Assembly: GCA_016081115.2 (NCBI GenBank)
Contig: CM071928.1
Coordinates: 59,775,950 to 59,839,949, forward strand
Origin: Rehmannia glutinosa
Lineage: Eukaryota; Streptophyta; Magnoliopsida; Lamiales; Orobanchaceae
Length of the DNA: 64,000 nucleotides
Direction of reading: 5' to 3'
In this document: piece after piece, positions 10,461 to 23,179 of the stretch
Numbering within the stretch: the stretch's first letter is position 1
Layout of the letters: each line of letters opens with the position of its first letter
Made by a program: the position numbers and the translations under genes
The notes under the pieces: generated by a model
What the model saw: only the letters and a program-made list of their open reading frames with translations
Databases searched by the model: none
Told to the model about the DNA's origin: nothing

Positions 10461-13400
10461 ATTTCTCTTCTTTAATTTGTCCGAGTGTCATTTCACTCAA
10501 TTAACCCCAACTCATGTTTGAGTTCTTCAAATCTTGACTCACATAATGGTTTTGTGAAGATGTCGGCTAGTTGTTTATCGGTTGAGATATATTCAGGATG
10601 ATGTCCTTCTTTTCAACATGATCTCTTATGAAGTGATATCGACATCAATATGTTTTGTTCTTGAATGCAACACGGGATTTTGAGTGATTGCAATTGCACT
10701 TGTGTTATCACACATGATTGGAATTTCTTTTTCTTCAACTTCATAGTCTCTCATTCTTTGTCTCATCCATAGGATTTGGGCAGCAACATTGCCGCATGAC
10801 TATGTATTCCGCCTCATTTGTAGAGGTGGCTATTGAGTTTTGCTTCTTGCTAAACCAGGAGATTAGTCGATTCTAGCATTTGACATGTGCACGAAGTGCT
10901 CTTCTGTCCACTCTGCATCCAAAGATAGTCGAGTCCGAATAGCCAATTAGCTTGAATCCACCTTCCTTTGGATACCATAGGCCTACTTCTTGGCTTCCTT
11001 TCAAGTATCTCAATATTCTCTTAGCTCTTTGTCATATGGCTCTCTTTTGGAGCGATTGAAATCTTGCACATACACCTACAAACAAAGGTGATGTACGGCT
11101 GCTAGCTATGAGATAGAGCAATGATCCAATAAGTGCTCGTATCTTGTTTGATCTCTGAGGCTTGCCATCTCAGTATCCATGTCCATTTTGGTGATGTGTT
11201 CATTGGTATTTTGAGAAGATTTCTCCTCCATACCAAACTTCTTCATTAAGTCTACGGTATATTTTGTTTGACTTATGAAGGTTCCATCCTTCAAATTTGT
11301 TTCACTTGGAGTCAAGGAAGAATGTCGACTCTCCCATCATGCTCATTTCAAACTTACTTTGCATGAGGTTTGAAAATTTTTCACACTGACTCTTTGTTAG
11401 TGGATCCAAAAATGATGTCATCCACATATATTTGAACAAGCAAAGTATACTCTTCTTGTCTTGAATTACGAAAAGTGTTCTATCTACTTTTCCTTTTGTG
11501 AATCCATTTTCGATTAGGAATTGTGACAGGTGTCATACCATGCTCGGGTGCCTGTTTCAATCCATACGAGGAGGGCTTTTCTGAGTTTGTATACCTTATC
11601 TCCAAGAGTCTCTCTGCTCAAATCCTGGAGGTTGTTCAACATATACTTCTTCTTCCAATAAACCATTTAGGAATGCACTTTTTACATCCATCGATATACA
11701 ATGAAATTCTTGTGAGTCGCATAGGCAAGAAACATCCTTATAGCTTCCAATCTTGCTCTTTGGGGCAAATGTTTCATCAAAATCTATCCCTTCTTCTTGG
11801 CAATATCCTTTGGCTACTAGTCTTGCTTTGTTTCTTACCACAGAACCTTCCTCATTCATCTTATTTCGAATACCCATTTGGTTCCAATAACATTTTGATG
11901 TATGGGTCTTTGCACCAATTCCCATACTTTATTTTCTCTCAAGCGATTGACTCTTCTTGCATAGCTTGAATCCAATGTGTGTCGTCAATGCTTGTGACAC
12001 ATCTTTGGGCTCTATTTGCGAAATGAAGCAAGTGAACATTGCTTCTTGTTGAGTTCGGATCTTGTCTTGACACCTTCTCTTATATCTCCAATGACAAGTT
12101 CGGTGGATGGTCTCTCAACCATCTTACATCGAGGTTGGAGTAAGTTAGCTGATTGATCGACTTTGTTTGTGTTGGTGTGGTCGACTCTCTCGTTATCACT
12201 TAGCGCAAATTTTCCAACTGTTTTTGAGATTGACTATCTCATCTTCTTCGAATTGATAATTCCGGCTTGACTTCAAAGATAGGGACTCTTACGTATGGTT
12301 GTATGATTGACTTATCGGTGACTCTTCAATGTCTTCTCCATTTACATTAGGCTCATCGAATACTACATGAATGGATTCCTCTGTAACCATAGTTCTTTTG
12401 TTGAGTACTCTGTAGGCTTTGCTTTGTGAGTATCTAAGAAGATACCCTCATCGACTTTAGCATCAAAAGCCTTTAGGTTGTCTTTGCCATTGTTGTGGAT
12501 GAAGCATTTACATCCAAATATTACGAAATATGCAACATTTGGTTTTCTTCGATCCGGATCTCATAGGAGTCTTTGTCATTTGTCTATTTATCATACATCT
12601 GTTTTGGGTGAAGCAAGTTGTGTTAATTGCTTGACCCAAAATCTTTTGGTAACCCTGCTTGACTAACATGGTCTTCTTTGCTTCTTTGAGGGTTCTGTTT
12701 CCTTCTTTCTCGCAACTCCATTCTCACTTTGTGGAGTCCTTTGCTGCTTGATAGTTCATGACCAATACCATTCTCAATACAATATCGAGTTATTATTCCA
12801 TTGACAAACTCGGTTCCTCTATCGATCTTATTTTGATAATGGTGTTACTCTTCTCATTTTGAATCCTCTTCATCATTTGTGGTAGTTTTTGTAGAGTTTC
12901 TTTCTTCTTGCACATAAATATTGTCCATGTATATCTTGAGTAGTCATCTACTACCACCAAGGTGTATTTCTTTCCGCTTATGTTGGTTGGTTCCCTTTGG
13001 GCCAAATAGATCCATATGAAGTAGATGCAATATTCTTGTTGAGGATGGGCATGTCTTTTCTTTGAATGATGACTTGATTTGCTTTCCCTTCGACATGCAT
13101 CACATATACTCTCCTTCTCGTATCTCGAGTCCGGAAGTCCTTCTACAAGATGACTTCTTGCCCTTGTTACTTGTTTGTTTTGAAATTCGGGTGACTCGGC
13201 TTTTTGTGCCCACGACCAACTTGATTCAATTTTTTTGTACTTTTTGCTAGTAGACATGTCTTTGCTAGGTGTTGCGAGTTGACCAATCCACTACATACAT
13301 ATTTTTCTGTCTACATCCTTGCAAAGCACCACTTCATTTGATTCAATTTCTTTGATTTGGCATATACCCATGTTGAATCCAACATTGTAGCCCTTGTCAC

Positions 13401-13660
13401 AGAGGCGATCGATACTCGATAAGTTGAAGTTGAGTCCTTCAACATATGCAACATCTGTGATTTCTAATCCATTTCTCTTGATGGATCCAATGCCTCTTAT
13501 TTCACCGGGAGCTTCATTTCCCCCAAATATGACTTTTGCTCCTTTGACTTCCTTGAATTTTGACAAATTTCTCTTATTTCTGTCATGTGTCCGGAATGAC
13601 CACTATCCATGTACCAGGTTCCTTGGCACTCATTTGTTCCTTGAACCCGCAATCAAGGAA
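10461..13660 (-). pseudogene. Element B pol: protease, integrase, RT, RNase H (copia order), broken
   Basis: Protease active site: WYMDSGHSGHMT, with DSG at 13599-13607. Then the pre-integrase region (13291-13566). Integrase: HLVEGLP, CDAC of the zinc-binding domain, LLHMDLFGP in a shifted frame near 13015, and YTLVVVDDYSRYTW at 12910-12975. RT: NKARLVAKGYCQEEGIDFDE and MDVKSAFLNGLLEEEVYVEQ (11630-11840), with an intact YVDD at 11417-11428. RNase H: SWFSKKQNSIATSTNEAEYI (10800-10865), then HSRTKHIDVRYHFIRDHVEK near 10600-10660. Numerous frameshifts and stops separate these blocks. Confidence 0.9.
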
Positions 13661-15987
13661 ATTAAGTTTTAGGTACCCATACTTTGCGGGTCTGAGGGGT
13701 TAGAATTGTAGGATGATCCAACCAACCTATAGCCAAATGATTTGACTCTAAGAGGTTGCCATCTATCGAGTGCCATAATCATAATTAATCCTGGCAAATT
13801 GCTTGGGGATTCTAGGTTCATCTGTTTGTCTCTTTTGTCGTATGCTGCATATGTGTTTTAGCAATTGCCTTCCTTGGGTAATTGTGGTGTCTTTGAGTGT
13901 AGTGCCTAGGTGCATATGTGTCTTTGATGAAAGCTCTTATGCTTTTGGAATGGCCTTTCTTTGAGTTCTAGGCCTTTGCCATTTGGGCTTATATTCCATA
14001 AGTCTGTCTTTGATAGTTCACATTATTCCAATCGGCTTGGCTTGGATATTTTCTACCATTCCCATCATATGTATTTCTTTTATGGATTTTCTGGGGTTTT
14101 TGGTAGCTCTGCTTCCTTTTTACTGAGTATTTTTTTGTTAGGAGTTTCTTTGAGAGACTCTTTGAATCTCTTCTCATTTGTCCTTTGAAGTACACTCAAT
14201 GACTATTTTCCTTTTCCTTTGTAACCAAGGCCGGTTTGCTTAGTATTGTGCTTTGGAGTGAAATGTGTGCAACATTTAGAGTTTTGGATTTTTCGGACTC
14301 TTCATGACTTGAAGATCCTTTTTCCGAATTACTCTTGAGGTTTGACATAGTACAGAGGAGTTAAATCCTAAGCTTGTCTTGTCTCCACATTCTCTTTGAC
14401 TCATAATAAGATCATCCAATGATTTAGATGCCTTAGTAAATGAAGCAATAACATTCTTGAGGTCATTCTCCCTCTTTTCTATCGCAGCAATTTCTACTAT
14501 TAATTTAGCATTTTTAAGCCTTTAACCTTTCATTCTCATGACTATTTGACTTAGAGTACTCGGCTCCTTAGTCGACTTTGAGTTTTGACTTTTGAGTAGG
14601 TTGTTTTCCTCATTCAATAGTGTGTGTGAGGATTTAATGTGTTCAAAATCTTTCATCATTTTGCTTAATGAATCATAAAGATCGTAGGTGATGAAGTGAG
14701 TGTGTCACGATCACTATCACTAGTGTCCGAGTTTGTTGAGTTAGATTGTACCTCATCTTCTTGATTTTGTTCTTTGGCCATTAAGCGGATCGGGGCTTCT
14801 TCTTGAGTCACTTGAGTAGTCGCCTTCACTTTGCTCTCGAATCATTTGTCTCCCTTGACATTTGTTTAGTGATCTCTGGAGCCATCATTGCCTTTTTCCT
14901 TTCTTGTCTTCTTTCTCTCGAAGATCTTTCTTTCTTCTTCATCTCTGTACTTGTTGACTACGAGGATATGAGCGATCAATGGCATAGTGACCTGGTTGTC
15001 TACAGTTCCAACATAGATATTGACTTTTTGATCGACTCTTTCTATTCTTGAGTTGTCGGCCCTTTGATACTCAACTTTTTGATGATATGTTCTCTTGGTT
15101 GGCTTTGTCTTCCCTTGATTTGGAGGGAGCCGAGTGTCTTACGGAAGATTCACCCTTTCCTCTCTTGTAGTTCTTGTTAAAGAACTTGTTAAATCTTTTA
15201 ACCATCGGGCTATTTCTTCGGGTCAATGACCTCTTTGACCTCGGCTCTCTTCCCATCTTTAATAATTAGAGCAAATTTGTTTTGGGTGCAATTTGTCTCT
15301 TCCTGGTCTTTTCTTCTCATCTCAAACTCGTAGGCTTTGAGGTCCGAGAATAACTCATGGTTGGATGTCTTTGATAGGTCCATGGAGTGTCTCGGTGCCA
15401 TGACCTTCATCTCCCATTCATTTGGAAGACTTTTAGGATTTTCATACACATTTCTTCTCGTGTATATTCCTTTCCAAGTGTAGAAATGACTCATTTGTGA
15501 TTTGAGTGAACCGAAGCGTCTAGTTGATCCAGGTTCTCTCCGAGATCATTTTGAAGTTTTCAAATTTTTGTACCGCCTTTTGATAATTTGTTTTCTTTGA
15601 TTTGCTCACGAGCCTTCACAAATCAATGTCAGCTTATCCCAGATTTCTTTAGCCGTTTTGCATGATTTGACTTTGTTGAACATGGCTTTGTCCAAGGTTT
15701 TGTAGAGGATGTCCTTGGCTACATTGTCCAGGTTGTATCTTTTTCTGTCATCATTTGTCCACTCAGTTCTTGGTTTTTCAACCATGGTAGTGCGGGAGCA
15801 AGATCATCTTCTCCTTCACCGCAACTCTTAAATGCAATTGTGTTCACCTTTAATATTTGCAGAGGCCCATCTTCTATCACTATCCACATCTCATCATGTA
15901 ATCTTTGATAGATGAGCGCATACGAATTTTCCAATCATCAAATTCTTCAATAGTGAACATAGGGATGCGTGTCAAATTTGCTTCCAT
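13661..15987 (-). pseudogene. Element B gag with CCHC zinc knuckle, broken
   Basis: The minus-strand start at 15987 reads MEANLTRIPMFTIEEFDDWK. Later blocks are DEMWIVIEDGP, SQMSHFYTW and NEWEMKVMAPRHSMDL, typical of SIRE-type copia Gag capsids. A retroviral-type zinc knuckle CWNC...GHYAIDR lies at 14972-15013; the last ligand Cys is Arg here. The C-terminal part is charged, perhaps coiled coil. At least four frameshifts or stops occur. Gag would package element RNA into cytoplasmic virus-like particles. Confidence 0.82.
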
Positions 15988-16094
15988 GATAATGACTTTT
16001 AATAAAAAGAGTTTTGAAGGTTTAAGTACTAAAGCAGACTTTGAAAAGTTTGGAGATCTAGTTCAGAACCGGTGCGGAGGGTTCAATGAACCAA

Positions 16095-16109
16095 CCACTC
16101 GATACCACT
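16095..16109 (-). other. Primer binding site region of element B
   Basis: Adjoining the 5' LTR, the minus strand reads AGTGGTATCGAGTGG. TGGTATC matches the initiator Met tRNA site; the next bases differ from TGGTATCAGAGC. Confidence 0.6.
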
Positions 16110-17649
16110 TGTAGGTCCCAAGGGGTGTAAGTGTAAGGTTTAGAAGGGGGTTGAATAAACCTTACCAAATTTTCGATTTAGTCCTTTTAAATCTCTGAGT
16201 TAATTCTACATTTGTGTCCTTGATGGACAATCGAATTAGTCACTCAAGTAGAGTTAATCTCTCAAATGACTTCGGTGATTTGCCATTGATGGAGTAACTC
16301 GATTGTTGGCTACGATTTAACTCAATTGTGGTTTTATTTTTAAGGAAGACTTAACACCCTTAAGTTTGATTAAGCAAGATATTAGAGCTTGATTTAGTAC
16401 TTGTAAATTATCAAATGGATAGCAAATTTATCGTGAGATATAAGCAATTAAAAGTGCGAGGAATTTAAATCTTTGAAATGTAAATGACACAATAAAGTTT
16501 TTATAGAGGTTCGAAGATGGGGTAATTCTTCTACTCCTCTCTTCTCCAACTCTGGAGGAATCCACTAAGTAATGATCGGTTTACAAAGTGGTAGCAGATC
16601 CGAGATACAAGTCTTGATCACAACGGCCGACTTGATCCTTAGGGACTCGATGCGGGAGACGCCTTGATCACTCGGTGGCTTCTAAAACGACTCGCCTTCT
16701 TCACAGGGCATTTGCCTTGCTACTACTGACTCACTTGCTCAAGCTCTTTGGATTTGATCACGAAGCCCTCCAAAAGCTTAAGACTTGGTTCAACCTTGAA
16801 CCTTTCTACAATCCTTCCCGGAATGTAGACCCCTTGTTTTTAAGTTTCCTCTTCAGGCGATTGAAGTTCTCTTTCCTTCACGGGTGAGTGTTGGATTGAA
16901 GTACTTGAAATGTAGGCTTGAGGATAGAGATTGTTTTTTTTCTAATGTGCTTGTATATCTCACGTGTGTGTCATACATTACTCAAACAAACTCCTCGGCC
17001 TTTTATAGTGAACTTTCAAAAATTTGCCCGTTGAAGAGATAGGCTCATTTTTGAAAGTCACTTTGCGATCGTTTGGCTTCGAGTTCTTGGAATTGCCGTT
17101 TCCTCGTATGAATTGTTCTTTCACCTTTTCGAGTTCGACACGGTGTAGTGCTTCCCATTGGTTCATTCCTTTTGCACGCTTCGGGACCGAGCACTCCAAG
17201 AAAGGTGGTATGGAGATATTACTTGTTTAAGTAAATCTCTTGATTTCGCTTGCAACGGTTCTTTTTCTGATTATCTCGACTTGACCGCATTTCCTTGCTT
17301 TCCCCAGGTGACTTAGAGTCGACTTCCAATCATGGATGACTCTTGTCACTTCAACTTGAGACTTAGCTTTTCTTGAGTTGACTTGATCGATGCTCCACTC
17401 ACCGCATCTGCATCTGCTTCTTGATAGAGTTCCGTCTACTACTGCTTTTTGCCATACTCATTTGTCTCGCACAGAGTCTTCCTTTCGTCTTGATTGTCTT
17501 CTTGCATGTTAGGGCGTAAGCGACTTAAACTCGGCCTTGGCGCGGCTCTATTCATTACAATGCATTTTACAACAAGAATTGGGGTGCCAACTTTCTATTC
17601 TAAGTCTTACATGGCATTCATCAAAATCCAAACAATAAAATTCCTAACA
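16110..17649 (-). repeat. 5' LTR of element B
   Basis: 1540 bp, the partner of 3574-5102. Several differences from its partner are 1-3 bp indels, e.g. around 16595-16605, 16650 and 16680. Confidence 0.93.
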
Positions 17650-17654
17650 AAGGA
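17650..17654 (+). repeat. Target-site duplication of element B, right copy (AAGGA)
   Basis: Matches 3569-3573. Element A's RNase H reading region resumes here. Confidence 0.95.
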
Positions 17655-19515
17655 AAAGTTATCGCTTATGCATCACGAAAGCTCAAGCCGTATGAAGCCA
17701 ATTATCCAACGCATGACTTGGAATTGGCAACGATAGTGTTCGCGTTAAAGAAATGGAGACACTATCTCTACGGAGCAACATTCACGGTTTTCACGGATCA
17801 TAAGAGCTTGAAGTATCTATTCTCCCAGAAAGATCTCAATCTGAGGCAACGAAGATGGATGGAGTTGATTGAGGACTATCACTTTGATATTCAATACCAT
17901 CCCGGGAAAGCTAACGTCGTAGCAAACGCTCTAATCAGAAAGGCGAGCTTAGCCAGGCTTATGATCCGAGAGTGGGAATCATTAGAAGAGTTGAGCAATT
18001 GGAATCTGACGAGAACCAATACTCAGATTTCATGTGCTAACATTTCGGTTAAACCCGATCTGCTGAATGAGATCAAAGAAGCACAAGGGAAAGATGCACA
18101 TCTTCAAAAACTGAAGGAGAAGATACTTAAAGGAGAGAGATCAGAATTCTCGGTACATGAAGATGAGGTTATCAGATTCCGAAATCGAGTGTGTGTACCA
18201 AATGACGAGCAGATTAAGAATAAAATCCTAGCAAAGGCACACCGTTCAAAATACACTATACATCCTGGAGGAAACAAGATGTATAAGGATTTGAAACAGA
18301 GTTATTGGTGGGTAAACATGAAGAACCAGGTAGCAGAGTTCGTTGCAAGATGTTTAACTTGTCAACGAGTAAAAGCAGAACACCAACGACCATCCGGTTT
18401 TACTACAACCGTTGAGAATTTCGAGTAGAAATGAGAACACATAACGATGGACTTCGTGACGGATCTACCAAGGACCAGAGGAGGCCATGATGCTATTTGG
18501 GTAGTTGTAGACCGACTCACGAAATCTGCACACTTTTTACCCATCAAGAAAACTGATAGCTTGTAGAAACTTGCACAGATTTATATCCGAGAAATCATTC
18601 GACTGCATGGAGTACCAGTCGACATAGTATCCGACAGAGACCCGAGGTTTGTCTCAAGATTTTGGAAGTGCTTGCACGAGGAATTGGGTACTTCGCTAAG
18701 TTTCAGCACAGCAGCACATCCACAAACCGATGGACAGTCTGAGCAAACAATTCAAACCCTTGAAGATATGTTGCGAGCTTGCACATTGGATTTTCAAGGA
18801 AGTTGGGATTCGCACTTACCGTTAGCCGAGTTTGCCTACAATAACAGTTATCAGGCCACGATTGGGATGGCACCCTACGAGGCATTATATGGGCGAAAAT
18901 GTAGATCCCCACTACACTGGGAGATTGATGACCAATGGACTCCGAAAGAGAAATGAAAGTCGCCCTCAATTCCAAAGGTCGACTTAGTTCAGGAGGCCAT
19001 GGAGAAGGTCAAGCTGATCAAGGAGCGGATTCGCACAGCTCAGAGCCGCCAAAAGAGTTACGCAAACAAGAGAAGAAAGGATTTGGAATTTGAAGTCGGA
19101 GATGAAGTATTTCTCAGACTCTCACCATGGAAAGGATTAATCAATCCGAAGAAAGGAGGCAAGTTGAGTCCGAGATATGTTGGACCTTACAAGATTTTAC
19201 AAAGGATCGGGAAGTTATCCTACCGACTCGTTTAGCACCATATGCGGGAATGCATGATGTATTCCACGTGTCGAGATCGAAGAAGTATCAACCGGATCCC
19301 GAACACATCATCACTCGCGATACTCCTCCTCTAATGGAAAATCTATCCTACACCGAGAGGCCGATCCGGATCATTGATCGTGAGACACGAGGTTGTAAGA
19401 GAGAAATTCCGATGGTTAAAGTGGTGTGGCGAGAACCACAACCGAGACGAAGACGCAATGTGGGAGATGGAAGAAGACATGAGGAATCAATATCCAGAAC
19501 TATTCTGAGGAGACT
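17655..19515 (+). pseudogene. Element A pol, second part: RNase H, integrase, chromodomain
   Basis: RNase H continues (HDLELATIVFALKKWRHYLY, FTDHKSLKYLF); the last catalytic region reads VVANALIRKA where functional relatives have VVADALSRK. The integrase zinc domain is at 18240-18420 (H...H...CLTC). The catalytic core has MDFVTDLP (18446), IVSDRDPRF (18624) and DGQSEQTIQ (18731), keeping the DDE triad. The C-terminal GPY/F-like region is at 19100-19230 (SPRYVGPYKIL). A chromodomain-like end (VFHVSRSKKYQPDPEHI, MVKVVW) follows. Frameshifts occur at about 18428, 18560, 18956, 19230 and 19430; the last ruins the chromodomain tail. A chromodomain would steer integration to chromatin. Confidence 0.88.
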
Positions 19516-19534
19516 TTGGGGACCAAATTCTTTT

Positions 19535-19547
19535 AAGGAGGGGAGGA
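19535..19547 (+). other. Polypurine tract of element A
   Basis: AAGGAGGGGAGGA abuts the 3' LTR start TGTGAAGCCCC at 19548. Confidence 0.85.
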
Positions 19548-20359
19548 TGTGAAGCCCCGATCTTTCCGAACATATAATTGATTCTTATTGTCGTCTATGT
19601 ATTTGATCAACTATTTTACCGCGTCACTTTGACGGGTAATTATCATTAATATATATTTGGTATTTTATTTCATTTTATTTAATTACTTATGATCATGATC
19701 ATCATTACTTCTATTTCACATTTATGATCACTTGATTGATCATTATTACTATTTTTGTATTTATTAGTCACCTTAGAATTTTTAAGAGGCTATTTATTTT
19801 AGAGACTTTTACCTTATAGAATTAAGAATTTGATTTAGATTAAGTGATCATGAGACTTATAAGTGATCAAGGAAATCACTAATTATTTTGGAGATTGATA
19901 TATTTCATCCATTATCATCAAATTTGGGACAAAAAAAAATATGGAATTACCAAATCACCCCTATAATGGACGGCATTGGTGATGAATTTTGGAGTAGAAA
20001 TACCACCCAACTCTTGTACATGTACACCTTATGTAGTCATCTTGTGTATAATTATACCATTAATTCAAACATTATTCACATCATCTTATACATCAATTCT
20101 TTATTATTAAAATTTCCCAACATGTTGGAGTCTTCCCAACATTCCTTCTCTTCCCATACCTTGCCCATACTTTTGACCACCCTTTTGTCTCCATGCAAGA
20201 GACAATTTGCAAGATACAAAATTAATCAAAAAATTTCTCCCCCTCTCTACCATGGTGGACGGCCATTTTGGCAACAAAAATGAACAAATTTTGTTCATTT
20301 CATCCAACACATTCTAACTCTCAGGCCTTTTCTCCAACTTCTCTCTAACCTCTCTCTAA

Positions 20360-20560
20360 AAATCATTCACATCTTCAAATCTTCAAACACAAAATCATTC
20401 ACATCTTCAAACCTTCAAACACCAACTCTTCACATCTTCAAATCTTCAACATAGGTTCTTCATATCTTCAAGTACCCCTTCTTCACATCTTCAAATATTC
20501 AAACACAAGTCCTTCACATCTTCAAACCCATCTTCATATATTCAAGAGCATCTCCTTTCT
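20360..20560 (+). repeat. CTTCAAA-rich degenerate tandem repeat in element A LTR
   Basis: Repeated units of about 20-25 bp built on CACATCTTCAAACNTTCAAA. Related arrays lie at 38150-38300 and 59075-59245 in element D. Confidence 0.75.
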
Positions 20561-20650
20561 AACATCAAACATACTTTCTTTCTTCAAACATCTAAACCAA
20601 AACAAACAATCTTACCACTTAAACACCAAAAATTCGAACACCCCCTATCT

Positions 20651-21180
20651 CAAGGTAAGAAATTTCACTCCTCAATTCAACTTAAAATCTTGCTACTCAT
20701 CACCTTCTCCTTTTAATTTAAGTTTATATTTTGGATTTTGAGGTACTTAGAAGACCACTTGGAGACATGCATGCATGGTGGTGAAATTTGAAGACTTGAA
20801 GAATAACTAGTAGAGAAATTTGGACTACAAGGTAAGAATTGGACACTAGAGCCCTTCTTTCTTCTTCTTCCTATTTTTTTCAAATTTTAACACCCCTTTT
20901 TCATTTTTGAGAAATAGGGGCTGACCTTAGGTGATTTTGGAGTTGAACCAAAATTTCCAAATTTGAAGCTTCAACTAGTTTCAAATCACCTACAACACAA
21001 GGTAAAGTGTAGTCTTTCCAATTTTCTTATCTCCTTCTTTTTCTCCTTAATTTTTCTCTCATTTTTATAACTCCAAATTTTTTATATTTCTTGACTTAGG
21101 GGATGACCTAAGTGACCTCATCCAAAGTTGTGAAATTTATCCTTTTATTTCACAATTTTCCAATTTTAAGGTGGGTGGAA
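20651..21180 (+). repeat. Four ~170-bp LTR modules headed by CAAGGTAAG-like motifs (element A)
   Basis: Heads lie at 20651, 20828, 20998 and 21167 (YAAGGTRRG), spaced 177, 170 and 169 bp. Units two and three each carry GGGGCTGACCTTAG-like boxes, so they look like diverged duplicates. The heads match the plant 5' splice-site consensus. Confidence 0.6.
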
Positions 21181-23059
21181 AAACTCTTTCAAACTTCTAG
21201 GTGTTTTTATTAAAATGCATATAGAATTTTGATCATGAGACCTTGAGATATATAATCTATGTATTGCATGTCAATTTTATGTATCAAATCATGAAAATTC
21301 TCAAGAGTTGTTCAAAATTGCTATTTATTGAATTTTAGGTGCATGCATGTACAATTTAATGTTCTATTTGATGAATTCTTGTATGAATTGGACATGCATG
21401 TGTATGATCTTTGAAATCCATGTTTTTGAGGACTTATAAACTGGACAAGTCGAGCATAATTGATTAAATTTCAATTTTGGACTTAAATATGCAAAAATGG
21501 AAAATTGGTGGACTAAATTGCAAGAAAATGAAAGTTAAAGGACCCCTCTGCAAATTTCGAATTTTGAGACTGCACTTAGGTCCAAAAATGACTCTTGGAC
21601 ATTTTAATAAAGTTTTAAGAGTTTTAAGATAAATAAAATCAACCTTTAAAAGCCCAAGGACTAGATTGTAAAATTTTAAAAGTTGAAGGGCTACTTTGCA
21701 AATTTTGAAACTGTACCAGACCTTAATTTTAAATTTGAAATTTTCACTCTTAAGGTACTGGGAATGACATATTTTAAATGTATTCCAAAAATCCAAGTGT
21801 TTAGGGCTTGGAAAGTAGTTTTACTAAAATTGAGGGACTAAAGTGTAAAAGACTAAACTTGAGGACCCAAATGAAAATTCCAGGACTTATACAGACCATG
21901 CACCTGGAAATACTAACTTAACTATAACTTAATTATATTTTGGACCCAAGGTTCAAATTTCATAACAATTGGACCCCTAAAAGAATTAAAGGCAATTATT
22001 TCAAAATCGGACAAAAATGATATTTTTAAAAGTTAAAGGACCTACACTTATTTCTTTTAAAAACTGCTCTTTTTCCAATATCCTACTAACCTTAGTGAAA
22101 TTTTCCAACTGGAATCACATTAAAAACCCTTCCGGTTTGTGAGTTCCAATTATTTTAAACTAAGGACCTGAAATGACAATTTTTACAAATTTGGGGCCAA
22201 TATGAGAATTTTATAAAACCTCAACCTCAAAACTTTAAAAACCTGAATCTCTGGACAATTTGGAGAATTTAGGAACTGACCTCATAATTTTTCAAGGTCG
22301 GGATATTTATTTATTCAATTTTTAACCCCAAAAGTTTTGGTTTTTTCAAAACGGGGCTAAATTGTAATTTTTCTTTTATAAAGGACCTAACTCAAATTAT
22401 TTTCCCTTTTACTAAAATAGCCCTAGACCATCTGACTTGGAGATTTAACTAAAGTATCTTATTTTCTCAAAAATCCTTGACTTATCGGACCGATTCGACC
22501 GATTAATACCCGATCGCGGGGCGACTTCCTTGTCTTGCGGTTTTGAATCTATAACGGGATTTATGTTCCATCTAATCTTTCAAGATATCGAAGATTGCTT
22601 ATCCTTCCGATAATCATCTTCATCCAAATAACTCCACCAACGCCATATTGCTACTCGTGAATTTTCAAAAATTTTCTGAAACGCTTTCCCTGAATCAATA
22701 ATACTCATTTGCTGTACTTGTATTTACTTTCCGCTGAGTAAACTTGGTGTGTCGAGCTCACGATCGGAATGGATACGTCGGGGATGGAACCGGGCAGCTC
22801 GACTACTATTCCACTCTTAGGCCCCATCGCCCTAATCCCCAAGGCGAGGGACGGAGTGTCCAAGGGAAGCGGGTCGTTGTACTTGAGGTATAATCATGAT
22901 TATGACAAATCCGAGCCTTGCAAGCTCCATTGTGGATTTTGTCTTTGCCTACGGAGCGATAAGGTGACAGGTCTTGGACCATCTTGCCCGGGGAGTTACA
23001 AGGAAGAACGAAGGAATCGTTTGTCGATCCACACGATTCGGGAGTTATCGGACCCATTT

Positions 23060-23179
23060 GGTTGGCGCTACAAATCCGCACGCAACCGCTCTCTTGTTTT
23101 TGCATTGGTTGGCGCTACAAATCCGTACGCAACCATTTTTTATCTTGCATGGGATTGGCATTACATTCCGTACGCAATT
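23060..23179 (+). repeat. Three ~45-nt direct repeats (element A 3' LTR)
   Basis: Same unit as at 336-452; repeats start near 23060, 23107 and 23153. Confidence 0.8.

Larger units (their letters stand above)
3574..17649 (-). mobile_element. Element B: SIRE/Maximus-type Ty1/copia retrotransposon nested in element A
   Basis: 14.1 kb, bounded by LTRs at 3574-5102 and 16110-17649 (TG...CA ends) and by AAGGA duplications. Domain order on the minus strand is gag, protease, integrase, RT, RNase H, which is the copia order. The gag sequence, 1.5 kb LTRs and a long extra coding region between pol and the 3' LTR fit the SIRE/Maximus lineage. All frames are interrupted by stops and frameshifts, so it is not autonomous as written. 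Confidence 0.92.
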
